DNA from: Pipra filicauda
Taxonomy: Eukaryota > Chordata > Aves > Passeriformes > Pipridae
Direction of reading: 5' to 3'
DNA: 64,000 nucleotides
Assembly: GCF_003945595.2 (NCBI RefSeq)
Contig: NW_024104378.1
Location: 1,240,489-1,304,488 of the forward strand
In this document: positions 48,671 to 60,600 of the stretch, in pieces
How the letters are laid out: every line of letters starts with the position of its first letter
How positions within the stretch are numbered: the stretch's first letter is position 1
Made by a program: the position numbers and the translations under genes
Notes under the pieces: model-generated
The model's input: only the letters and a program-made list of their open reading frames with translations
What the model was told of the DNA's origin: nothing
Databases searched by the model: none

Positions 48671-51600
48671 GTGAGTGCCGCCCCGCGCCCCGCCGCTGCC
48701 CGCGCCCCCGCTCCTCGGCTGGGCTGGGACTCCCCTTCCCCAGACGCTACTGCCGCTCTGATTCCCCGTTATTCCTTCTGTCTTTCCACGCTGCATGGGC
48801 GCCCGCCACCCCTCCCGCCGGCGCTGGCGGTGGGAGCCCGCGGCGCTCCTCGGCCCCTGCACGGAGCAGGGCGGCTGCCGGCGGGGCTGTGGGTGCCGCA
48901 GCGCGGGGCAGCGACGGCGGCGGGGCCTGTTTCCCAGGGAAGGAAAAAGCGCTTATACAGTACATAAATGTATGTGTGCTGCTAAGAGTGCATATGCAAC
49001 TACGTATATAACTATGTATGCATATACATATATATACACACACACACGACGCACATATATGTGCGTGCAAATAACTGTGTGTGGAGGGGAGCGCCGTTTC
49101 ACGCTGCGGGGGCAGAAGTCCGTGGCCAAACGAAATGCGTCGCCGGCTCCGCACCGCGGACTCGCTGCCGCCCGCCTCGGCCCGGGCCGGGAGTGGCTCG
49201 TCCCCGAGCTGAGCGTCGGGGACCCTCCGGCAGCGCGGCCGTCCTGGGGCGGCCCCGGCACTCGGGTCAACCCCCGCCCCGGATCCAAGGATGCGGCCCG
49301 GGCCCGCTCCGGCGTACTCGGTCGCTGCCGCGGGGCGCGGCCTCGGGTCGGCCGGGGCTGAAGGGAGCCTCCTGGTCGCGAGGTCCGCGCTCCCCCGACC
49401 CTCTCGCTTCCTCCGCTCTCTCCGCAGGCGGCTGCGAGGAGGGTTTCCTGGCGGCCTCCCCGCCCGCCTCCCCCGGCGGCTCCCCCAAGGGCTCGAGGCC
49501 CGGGTCGCCGCTGCCCACGCCGCAGGCGCCGCGGGTGGACCTGCAGGGCGCCGAGCTCTGGAAGCGCTTCCACGAGATCGGCACCGAGATGATCATCACC
49601 AAGGCCGGAAGGTAACGGGCACCGCGGGGCCGCCACCCGCGCTCTCCCGGGGCGGGCGGGCACATCAAAGCGGGCGAAAACCGGGGGAACCCCCAGATTT
49701 ACGAGGCAGGTAGATGGCGATAATATTGGATGGGCACGGGAGCATGCGGCGTTTCGGGTTTCCTGTTCATTAGGGCGAGGTCTGGGAGTGTCGTGCCCTT
49801 CTGGGGGGAAGCTTTTTCCGTTTCCAGGGGATACACATGGTAAAAACCTGGGTAGTATAAAAGTATCTGAACTTATTAGAAATTAGAAAAACATATTTTA
49901 TTGAATCCATATGCTACCGTCTACATTTTCAGAGAGGCTTTATTAATGATTGAAACGCATTCTTAAACAGCACAAAGCAACATTTGTCTTAAGAGAGTCC
50001 AGTCGGAGATTTTCTGTTTTATCTTACAGGTGCACTGAAATAACAGCAAAAAACAGTTAACCACAGTCAGGTTTTTACCCTCCTACTTGTTCAGAAATGA
50101 CGGAGATAAGATTTTTGTTTCCAGTAACGACTTTTAATTGATTTTTATAGATATGTGTATACATATATATATATTTTAGGACAGCAGCAAATACTAAATA
50201 AACTGGAATAGTTTTCATGTTTATAAAATACAGAAAATTATTTTATTAGCTTGCAGTCAGGTAGTCAGCTCATCAGTAGGATATTGTTGTTTTTTTAAAT
50301 TTGACTTCAAGAATGAAGTTTTCTGATAAAAGGCATGCCAAACTAAGAAGGGCATTTTTATGTTAAAATCACCTCATTGGTTAATTAATCCATTTTCTCC
50401 AAAGAAGGGTCTAAATCTTCAACGTTTGGGTTGTGATCTTTTTTGTTTTGTTTTAGTGTTGCTTTGGGAGGTTTCTGGTGGTGGTGGGGAGTTAGTTGTT
50501 TTTTTTTTTCCCTCCCAGAAATGAGCTCGTAGTTTCGTTTCTGCTTTCAATAAAGAAGTTTTACTATACCTTTCAAAGACAGAGTAGCTCTCGCACTTCA
50601 CCTTTAGTAAGTTGCAGACAGGAAGTCCCGTCTCAATAAAGACCATATTGTTGGGTTACGGCATGGCACATTGGCTTTTATAACTGCATCCTTGCGGTGT
50701 CATAATTGTATCACCGTGGATTTAGCTTTCTAATTTGCTGATATTAGAACGATTCACCATTTTCTACTATGAGTTGAATCTTCAGTGGCAATTTGCCTTT
50801 CTGTACGACTTGGTCTTCCTGAGTGGAGGTGGTGTTTGCGTATCTCCAGGAATACATTTCTAACTAATATCTCAAACGGGCTTTAAATGCGTGTACTGCT
50901 AAGGTAAAGTCTCAAAACCAAATGATTTACTGTCTAACAATAAAGTTGAAATGATGTGGTAATAGCTCTACTCCCAAAGCGTATCCCCAAACATACGAAG
51001 CATTGTTCCAGTAAATGCACTTTAGAAATCTGTTTTGACATATCGAATGGGCCATTTCATGGCTATGTAACTATAATCGTCCAAAAGGACTCTGTAGGCT
51101 AAAAGGAAGAACGAGAAAAATCCCACGAAGCGGTTACTTTTCCTAAACAACCATTCCCGAGTCTGTTTCGTATTAAAAATGACCTCTCTCTCTTTCCATG
51201 TTCAGGCGGATGTTTCCCGCGATGAGAGTGAAGATCTCAGGTTTAGACCCACATCAGCAGTATTATATTGCTATGGATATTGTGCCAGTGGATAACAAAA
51301 GATACAGGTATGGTGACTTTCAGGCAAAAGATATCTGATGCAAGCCGTAGGGAGCAAATAGGGAAGAAAATGTTAACACGGTATAAATTAGCAAAAGATC
51401 ATGTTTAACTCTCTGTAAAGATTTCTATTTTCATCCTAGTGCATTTAAAAAAAAAACACAAAACCATTGTGCCAAGTGTGCAAAAGCAACTAAGATTTCT
51501 GTTGAAGCTCTTTACGATATATTTGCCTCACATTGTGTATGTACTGTTGGCAGATGCTTGGGTTTTGGCTCTCAAAGTGCAGTTCTAGTGTGGTCAGGAA

Positions 51601-54600
51601 ATGTTACCATATTATATTCCTCATTCTGTTAGTGGGAATTATTTTCTATTAACAAATAAATAAGAAAATGTACGTTTTCTAGTGTTCATTGGCATTAACA
51701 TTAATAATATTAATGTTAGTATGTTAATATGGAGGTCTGATTTAACTACGTATAAGTTTTCTTTGTCATACTTGAAATTGATTATATAATTTAATTTAAA
51801 AGTTATTTATCACTGAGATATTTGGTTCCTTAGATTAAAAAAGGGTAATGTTTCTAATTACTGTTTTTTAAAGAATTAATGGTATTATTGTCTGAAAAAT
51901 AATGTGAGGAACCAAAGAGGTTGTTCTTCAAACATTTAGGAGTAGGAAGAGCTGAAACTCTCACTGTTTCGACGGTAGTCTTTTGAGGGAGCTAGTTAGA
52001 CACTGCAGAAACCTCTGGTACTGTAGAAGTGCTTGCAGGATTGAGCCCGCAGCAGTTACTGTTGTGAGTTGAAGTTGTTTCGTAGGTGTTGCTTCACAAA
52101 TGCAATCCCATAGTAGCCAGAGGGAGCCTGGCCAAAGTAGTTCAGCGGAGACAGGATCAGGTCTTTACCAATTGCTGGTTTGATTGTTTTAACCTATACT
52201 TAGTATAATGTAGGGAAAACCACTGCAGATTTAATTGTAGAACTAGAAATATTTCAGACCAAGACTAAAAGGTTGGTTCTGCAGGAATGCTGCTTTGTTT
52301 CCTAACCAAACACTGCCCTGTGTTTTTCCTGTACTTAACTCATTGACTTCTATTTTGTTATTTTCTCGTGTGGTGTATAAGATCTTTCTTAGGACCGTTT
52401 TAGATTTTATGTCTTTCAAAAAGGGACAGATAGCAGTGCTAAGGATGCCCAGCATATACAGTTAGGGGAGACTTTACTGACTGTACCATAGAGGAAGAAT
52501 GCCTTTTTTCTTTGGACCAATGCAGTACAGTTCAAATGAAAATCTTTTCTTGCCTTGTGTTGCATGTGTGCATTTACTTAACAATCTAAACATATAATTC
52601 CTAGAAGGTCTGAGCAATTCCTAAATTCACAGAAAAAACAATGTAATAATTTCAAATTAATTAAAATGTTAATATTAAAAATTAAAAGCAGTTATATTGA
52701 ATATGAGTTATTTAAACCTAATTTCATTTAAAATAATTACAGTCATAATGACCTGCACTGTCTGCCCAGTATGATACGTGGTGCTCAGCTGAAGTAACTT
52801 AACAAGAGTTGTATGAAGGGCAGTATTTTCTTAGTTGACAGATATAAATTTCTGTAGTTATGTAGTAACCACACTTTTAGCTATTTTGCTAAATATTAAT
52901 ATTTTACAATTTTACTTGATGTAAAGTTCATTCTTTGCTGTGCTTTTTATTACTGACTGTTAGTTTATCTCTGGCTGTTTGTGCGGCTTCACAAACTGTC
53001 TTGCAAATTTTTAAATTTCATAGACATGACAGCAGTTACATAGAGCCTAGTCTTTAGCTGACGGAGCAGATATCAAAACTAAATGTAAATGAAGAAAATT
53101 ATATCTAGGTACAGATTTCTAGGAAAACTGGACCTTGTAAATACTTGGAAGCTTAAGTTGTTGCTCAAAATGTTTTATGTGTATTTATAACTTTATTTAC
53201 TTTTGTGGGGAAAGCATATAAACCAAGAAATACAAAATAAATGGAAAATGTTATAACAGTGATCTGGGGCTGAGAATTTGTCCCCAGGAGAGAATTTCAC
53301 CACCATTCCAGATCTTAGTTATGCAGTTTGATCTGAATTGTATGAACCGATACGTGCATTGGATCACTCAGTTTTTTGTTCCGATTATGTTGTTTTTCTA
53401 ATAAAGAGCTGAATTGTACAAATATATTTGATAAAGTCTTTCTTGTTTTTATTAAAAATATAGCTGAATTACTGGAATTTTACTGTACTTGAATAAAATG
53501 ACTTTCAGTTAGTGCTTTTTAAATTGCTCCGCGAAATGTCCGCCTTCAAAATAGATCTTCTACCAAAGTAGACGCTATTTTTACTATAAAATTACTTTGT
53601 CAGCATTGGCCTATCAAATGAAATACAGACTCTTGTGTTTTCATTTTTAAGCCTTTATGCAATACTATTCAAGCCAATTAAGATGGTCTGTGGAAATATC
53701 AGGAGCATAGTTTGACATACTTTCATTATTTTTCCCAATCATAGTGTTCTTTCCCTTCAATGGCTTTATTTATAGACTCTTATATTAGACTCAACATGTT
53801 AAATCTTCCAAATATGGAATTACTACTCGATTTGATAAATGAAGGACCAGATTCTTCCCTCTTTGCTGATGCCTATTCAGAGCAGAGCTGTAGCAATCAA
53901 TGAACTGACACCAGCTTAAAGCTCAGTGTGGAGTATTAAGACTGATTGATTTTAGGAAGACTTAGGTCAAATCAGAGCATGGTTTTTAACCTCGTTTTTG
54001 CAGGTGCCAGAACTATGTTTTGAAACTAAAAAAATTACTTTTATTTACGTAGAATTATGTCCTTTCATGTTTTGATAATTGATGGGTTCTTGCTGTATGC
54101 AAGGGCCCTAATGTATTAATACTGAATGGATCTGATGAATTATTTTGTGGTTATAGGTATTTGTTTTCCTTTTGTAGGTATGTTTATCATAGCTCCAAGT
54201 GGATGGTCGCTGGTAATGCTGACTCCCCAGTACCGCCTCGCGTTTATATTCATCCTGATTCACCCGCTTCTGGGGAGACATGGATGAGACAAGTGATCAG
54301 CTTTGACAAACTGAAGCTTACCAATAACGAGCTGGATGATCAAGGGCATGTGAGTACTTGCTCTTCTGCAGTATTATATGTAGGCGCATTGCTCAGCCCT
54401 GAAAGGCTCTGACGTACAGCTTCAGGGTGCCAGAAATAGGCTTGACTTTTCGAAGTTATTTTGGAATTTTACTGTCCAGGTCTAAAATCTGCTTACTTTC
54501 TGCTCCGATAATTAACTGCTTATTAGACCCTGCTGTTTTACTCCCCCGCCCTCAAAAACAGAACTCCTTCTGCACAGTAAGACTTTACAAGGTTAAATTG

Positions 54601-57600
54601 CCTAATACAAAGGGGCAGAATTGCTCTCATGTTTTCCCACCGAGCGTGTTACTTGCAACTTCTGCTCTGATCGAAAAGGACGCTTAAATTCACAAGTGGC
54701 TAGAAGAAACATTAATAGTGTGTAATAACTTCACATGAATAAAAATACACTTAAGTATTTTCTTAACCTAAACATTTGTGTGAAATCCCACGAGGTGTTA
54801 ATAATTGCAGTCAAAAACGAACAACATGGGAGCTGGGTTTGCTCCGATGATGATTTATTACATACCTTATGAAGCAAGACCCTTTCACAGCTGAGGCTCA
54901 TTACTTCTGAAAAAACTGGCGAAGACGTATGCAGTATGAGTGTTCTGTTTGCAAGTTCTAAATTGTTTAGTTATGACATTATCTAATGTGACAAAATGTG
55001 TTATGTTAATATTTCCTTTTCTCTTCAAAACTGTTGAAACATGACAGATGTAAGCCAGTATCATTCCAGCAATCCCTAAAATAGTTTTACTTGACACCTT
55101 AAGAAATAATTAAAAAAGGAGAATTGTTTTTAGTCAGGATGAAGTCTTTGATTTTACAAACTCCCATAATAAATGGCAAATGTTGGCATCCTTTCAGAAG
55201 GAGCATCAAGTTCCAAATGGTAGAGTTTTAAGATGTTGGAGGCAAGTTTCGAGACAGGATGTGGATTCCATTGTCCTTAGCATAACCCGATTTATTAACC
55301 AGGATAGTTTCTGCTTCAGGGAAGGGAGTGAAAGAAAACGTACCTGGAACAGAGTACAAAGATACATGCATCTTTTTGTATAGCTGTAACTCTGTGACAC
55401 TGAACCAGGTATTTTGTTAATGCATAGTCTAAGTTTAAGTATGAGATTTTTTTCCCCCATTTGTGTTTGCCAATGAGATTAACAAAGGCAGGAATATAAG
55501 AGAGTGGCTGAGCTGAGGTAGCAAATACGATAACAAAGATAAAAAGCCTTCCATTTGTATAATAATATTCATAATTTTATTTTATTCTTCCTTCAAAGAA
55601 ATGTGGGGGTATTCATGTCTCTTATGTTAGCAGTGCTTTTCTTTAGGCTAATAAGAAAGATGTTTTATATTGCTTCTTTCCAGAATTACAATTAGGGAGT
55701 GTTATTTGGCAGTGTCCATTTGAGTCAGGATTAGCACACTAAGTTCCCTTAGTTTCCCCATCATTTGTGTATTTGTGACTCCTCTTGAGTGGGAGTTGCT
55801 TTCTCTGAGTCGTGAGTCTATTATAAGGGCTCTAAAAGTGAAGTGGATGCAAATGGGTAAAGTGTTGCTTTTCCACCAGTGAGCAGGCCAGCTGGTTTGT
55901 GTACTGCCTCATTTCAGAAGGGAGATACATGGGTACTGTGGCCTACCCATGCAATTGCAGTTGCAAACTGCCCTATGATGAAATCTTAGCTATGCAGAGA
56001 ATTGTATTACTGTATTTTTCCATTCTAGATTTTAGCTTTGTTTTTGTTCTGAACTGAAACCTGTGTAGTGTATGCAGCACACCATTATTCATAATATGAG
56101 GGGATATAAATTTTCTGGTCTTTAGTTAAGTATTTCGACTTGGAAATGAGTGAAGCAAAACCCGAGTGCAGCGATTTGAGACACATTGAACTGATTCAGA
56201 GCTATGGCAGTGTCCCTCCTTCCCAAAGTAGAAATTTAAGTATTAAAATAAAAGGACAAAAGAAGGATGACTGTAAAATAATTTCATATTTCTCAAATCT
56301 GGGAAATTGCAAACATGTCATTCATAATTACCAGAAAAGGCAAAAGCAGAAAGCAGAAAAGTGTCTTTTCCAATGGGTACATTTTTTCTTTTAAAGCTAT
56401 GGCAGTGTGGAATGCTGTATTGAAAAAGCTGTGTAGCCTCTGAATGCCTCTGGCAATAATGGAAAACGAATAATCATATTTTGTGATGAACATGAAAAGC
56501 AATTGTTTCTCATAAGCAGGAAGGAACCATTTCTCTCAAGAGGCTACCAGGGGAGGGATGAGGAATTAGAAGAACCAGGGGTCAAGGCTCTACTGCCCCT
56601 CCAATATTTGTTCTTACATCAAGTGTTCTGACTCTTCCACTCCTGTATGGGACACGAAGTATATTTTATATTATTAGAAAGTGAGTTTTCTCCTCTCCTA
56701 CTTAGGCAGAGTGGCTCAGAGAAACCTTGGCGGGGTCTCTACCAAGCAGTGTTGGGCTTTAGTTCTTTGGGTGTGCTTTCCCTGCTCTCTGGTTCTGGTA
56801 ATTTAATCCTTGCTGAAATTGTTCCTTTACTCTTCCTGTGCTCCTCAAAGGCATAAACCTTTGCAGAATTTTTGTGTTAAAATCCATGGGGTAGGTTTTG
56901 GTCTTGTAGGGAGCTTGCATGACAACAATCCAGAGCCTTTTTACCTATGTTAGAGTATTAACTGTCAGAATCTGTGAGAGAAGTGTGGGAATGGGGACAG
57001 TATTTGCAAACAGGCACTGAGTAGTATTCTTAAGCAATATTTATGTTGTGGTAGTAGTTCCAGGTGGCCAGCTGCCCTTGCAGTGTATTGCTCGGAGGTT
57101 AGCATCTTGTGAAAGGAGATCAGCCATCTCTAAGATGACTTGCTTTGCTGCTCAAGTGCTTTCCAGTCTCCTTGTTGCCTGCTGCTGTTTTCAACGGTAT
57201 TTTGAGTGGGAGTTTGTGCGGATGCAATTTTATAGCTCTGTTTTGAGGAGAGATTTTGAAGTACATCTGCATATAGGACACTGATATATGGGTTTCACTT
57301 GCAGGCTTGAGAAGATCAAGCAAAATTTGTAAGGATGTGTTTTCCTTGTGTGTTTTTGATCTCAAAAGAAAGTTCCAGGGTGAATTCCCTACTTTGGAAA
57401 TACTGTGTTCTTATAGAGACATTAAGACACACACTGTGGCTTTTGTGTCTTTCATCTAAATAGTGATGGTAAGGAAAAGTAAAGCTGGATTTTGCAGTTG
57501 TCACTGAGAAGTGGAGTAGTGCATGGTCTGGATGCTCTTTTTTAATGCCTTTCATCCCTCTCTCATTTGTGGACTAAGTGCTGCATTGTAAAAGCAGTCT

Positions 57601-60600
57601 CTCCCTCCGGCTGGTTAGAGCTGGCTGATTTTTCTGTTTCAATGCAGTTTTTAATCTGAATTTCAGTAGAGGGGAAAAGTCAATATTTTTTATGCTATTT
57701 TCCATGCTTTTCAACTGAGTATTTTTTGATGCAGAGGAACATCTTTTAACTTCTAGTGAAAATGAGGCTGTTAGCGTGTTAATTGTTCCTTGGTGGTTGG
57801 GGTGGTTTTTTTTCCCCATTTGAAAGTGGGGCGAGGCTGGAAGCAGAGGCGGACTGTTACTCTGCCCAGACTTGGCTCCAAGTAGTGAGCTCTGCTTACA
57901 GTCAGTGGGTAGTTATATATTCTTGTCACAATGAAAAGCTGTGAAACATCAGCATTTGCACTTGCAGATTTTGTCCTAGTCAAGAGGAAATCCATACTCC
58001 TCAGCCCCACACTTCCGTGACTGCAGAAAGCCTGATTGCATGTGCTTTGGAGAGAGGATGAAAGAGGATTTTTAGTAAAACCAGCAGCAAGGACCACACT
58101 GGTGGTGGGGAGGTAACTGTGTAGTCTTGGCACTGTCAAGCTGCCTGAGGATTGGCATCTCCCCTGTGAAGGAGCATTCGGCTCTCACTTGTTCTGGCTG
58201 TGATGGTTGTGCTCATGGTCAGATCTGAGGCCTCATCGTGGCAGCAGCTCTCAAAAACCATGTTGCAAAGGTAATCCCAGCTTTGTGCGTGTACAGGTGC
58301 TTTTGGTCACCTTTGCTCTGCCACCTACCTGTGGTCTTCCTGCTGCGGCATTTTCCGTCTGATAATGATTTCTTGGCAGCTGCTGTGGCCAAAGTTTAAT
58401 TTTACTTTTGGTGGGAGAGGTTTATTTCCCCATGAAGTTTTTTTTGGTCTTGCCCTGTGAGGGGTTTATAGAGAGAGGCAGGCTTTTCAACTGTGAGTTG
58501 AAAGTAATGCCAGTTCATGTTTGGGAACACAGTGGGTCTTCTGATTGGTGTTTTTGTTATTGGATTTTAAGGCTATGAAGGGAAAGTTGCTGTTTCTGAA
58601 GCTAAACTGTTAGATCCCGTTTTTGCTTTTAAATGTGCAAGCACTGTGAAATGAAAAACCGGAATCTCCTTTTCCTTAGCTTTTTCTTTGCAGTAGCTTA
58701 GGTGATGCTTAGAATAATACAACTAAACTGTTTTCGGAGTGGATGTTTCATCTCCCTCTCCTTTTATGTCATATCTTTGTAGTGTTGCTCTTTAATTCAC
58801 CAGGGCTTTGCAATTATGTATTATTTATTTAGAATTCAGAGTCCTTCTGATCATTAACAAAGATTCCATCATTATAAGGCATAGTACAAAATCAATTAAA
58901 AAAATTTATTGCTTTGGATTTGCTAGCTGCCAGCAGTGTGTCAGTGCAGGAAATTTTAGTATAGGACAGAGGCCAGACAGGTTGCTCTTAAGAGATGCCA
59001 CAGATCAGTTTAGCTGTAATAGCCACCCAGATAAGCAGTGGGAGGTGTTCCTCTCCATGCTTCTTTGATTTCCCTTGTTCAGCTACATGAGCAGAGCTGT
59101 TTGTAGCTGCCAGGGTTATCACTGCTGTGTGGGCAAGTGGTGGTTTGCACCACAGAGCTGATGGGGTCAATCAGTTTGTGTGGGAGCAGAACATGGCATG
59201 CTCAGTGGCACCTAGGCGAATGGCAAGGCAAATAGCAGTGGGTTTGAACAGTGAAATGCCTTTCGTTGATCATTTCTTTTTCTGTTGCACCAGTATCTCC
59301 CATGGTATCATTGGATATTCATAGGAAAACAGGGTCAGGAATGTCCTGTCCTCTCTGCATTTTCATTTTGTAGATATTTGCCAGTGGAGAGTTGAAATGA
59401 GTGTTGTAAAAGAGAATACACGTTTGCACGATAAAAAAATCTCACTCTGTTCAAGATTTCAGAAACTGGAAAAAGGCTTCGTATGAGAACATCCATAGGG
59501 CACTCCCTGAGCAAATTAATTGGAGCCTGTGATGTCATTTTCAAAACCTTACTCACAGGCTAATAAAACCCCCGATTATGCAGAAACTTGGCTTATCCAA
59601 AACAGGGTCATGTCATCTGGCCAGGACCAAATATATTAAACTGGCCAAACTCTAGTTTATCCAAATAAATGTAATGTCCTCTATATCATTTGGATGAATG
59701 AACTTCCATGGTGTCTAGCATAGAGGCTCTGTTGAGTACTTGTGCACACGCACATTCTGAGGCTACTCAAGGAGCAGGAAATTAAAAAGCTTCCCCAGAA
59801 TGTTGATTAGAATGTGGTTCCACAGGCCAATAGCCATAGGACTATTTATTTATTGAGTTACTAATTTCTTAAGGCTTCCAACAATAATAGTTGAACTTCC
59901 AATTTATTTTTTTTCTTGAGATCTTCTATTTTAATAGTGGTTAGCCGAAGCGGAGTAAAATAGAGGAAAAATTCTGTATTTTAAATCTCCTCTAAAATTT
60001 AGGTGCAGTACCAAAAGGTTTTTTTGTGTTTAATTTTATGCATTATGAGTTCATATACTTCTATAATTTATTTTTGATTTTTTGTATGCTGGGAGGGGTT
60101 TGTTAATGGATATTCATTGTCTGTATTATCAATCTAGTTGTTATTAACACTTTAGGGGTTTGGATTTTGGTATCATTTTACTCTCAAGTTTATGCTTCTT
60201 CAGAATGTGAGAGTCTCAGCTTGTGTTCCAGACAAGATTTGTTTCTAGCCTTTGGAATACAAGGAGAAAATATTGCTCCACTAGCATATCCCAAAGGTTT
60301 CAAAAACAAAAGGCAAATTTCTGCTGCTGTTAATCTGTTAGATCAAATTCAGACTTCAGTGGAAAAAAGTGACAAAACTTTGATAATTCCAGTGGGACCT
60401 GGACTTCACTCTGGGTTTGTCTTTTTTTTCTTTCTTTTTTTTTTTTGAGTCAGTTTCAATTAAGCCAGTCTCTGAATTTGGAGCTCCTGAGTCGTAATTT
60501 TTAAATGCTTGGGGTTGGCAATAACATAAATGCACAGGGATTAGACTACTGTAATAAGAACCTTCAGAGGTAAAAGAAAACATTTCATTTCCAGTAAGTG

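Larger units (their letters stand above)
47640..49680. promoter_or_regulatory. CpG island over TBX18 promoter, exon 1, intron 1 and exon 2
   Basis: The sequence is very GC-rich with dense CpG from about 47640 to 49680, broken by AT-richer patches at 47985-48095, 48180-48260 and 48940-49080. It covers the translation start and exon 2, the usual arrangement for a developmental transcription-factor promoter. Bounds were judged by eye. Confidence 0.85.

Noticed and set aside
56140..56394. 84-codon frame in TBX18 intron 4
   Set aside because: There is no matching splice phase or known alternative TBX18 exon, and the length is at chance level.
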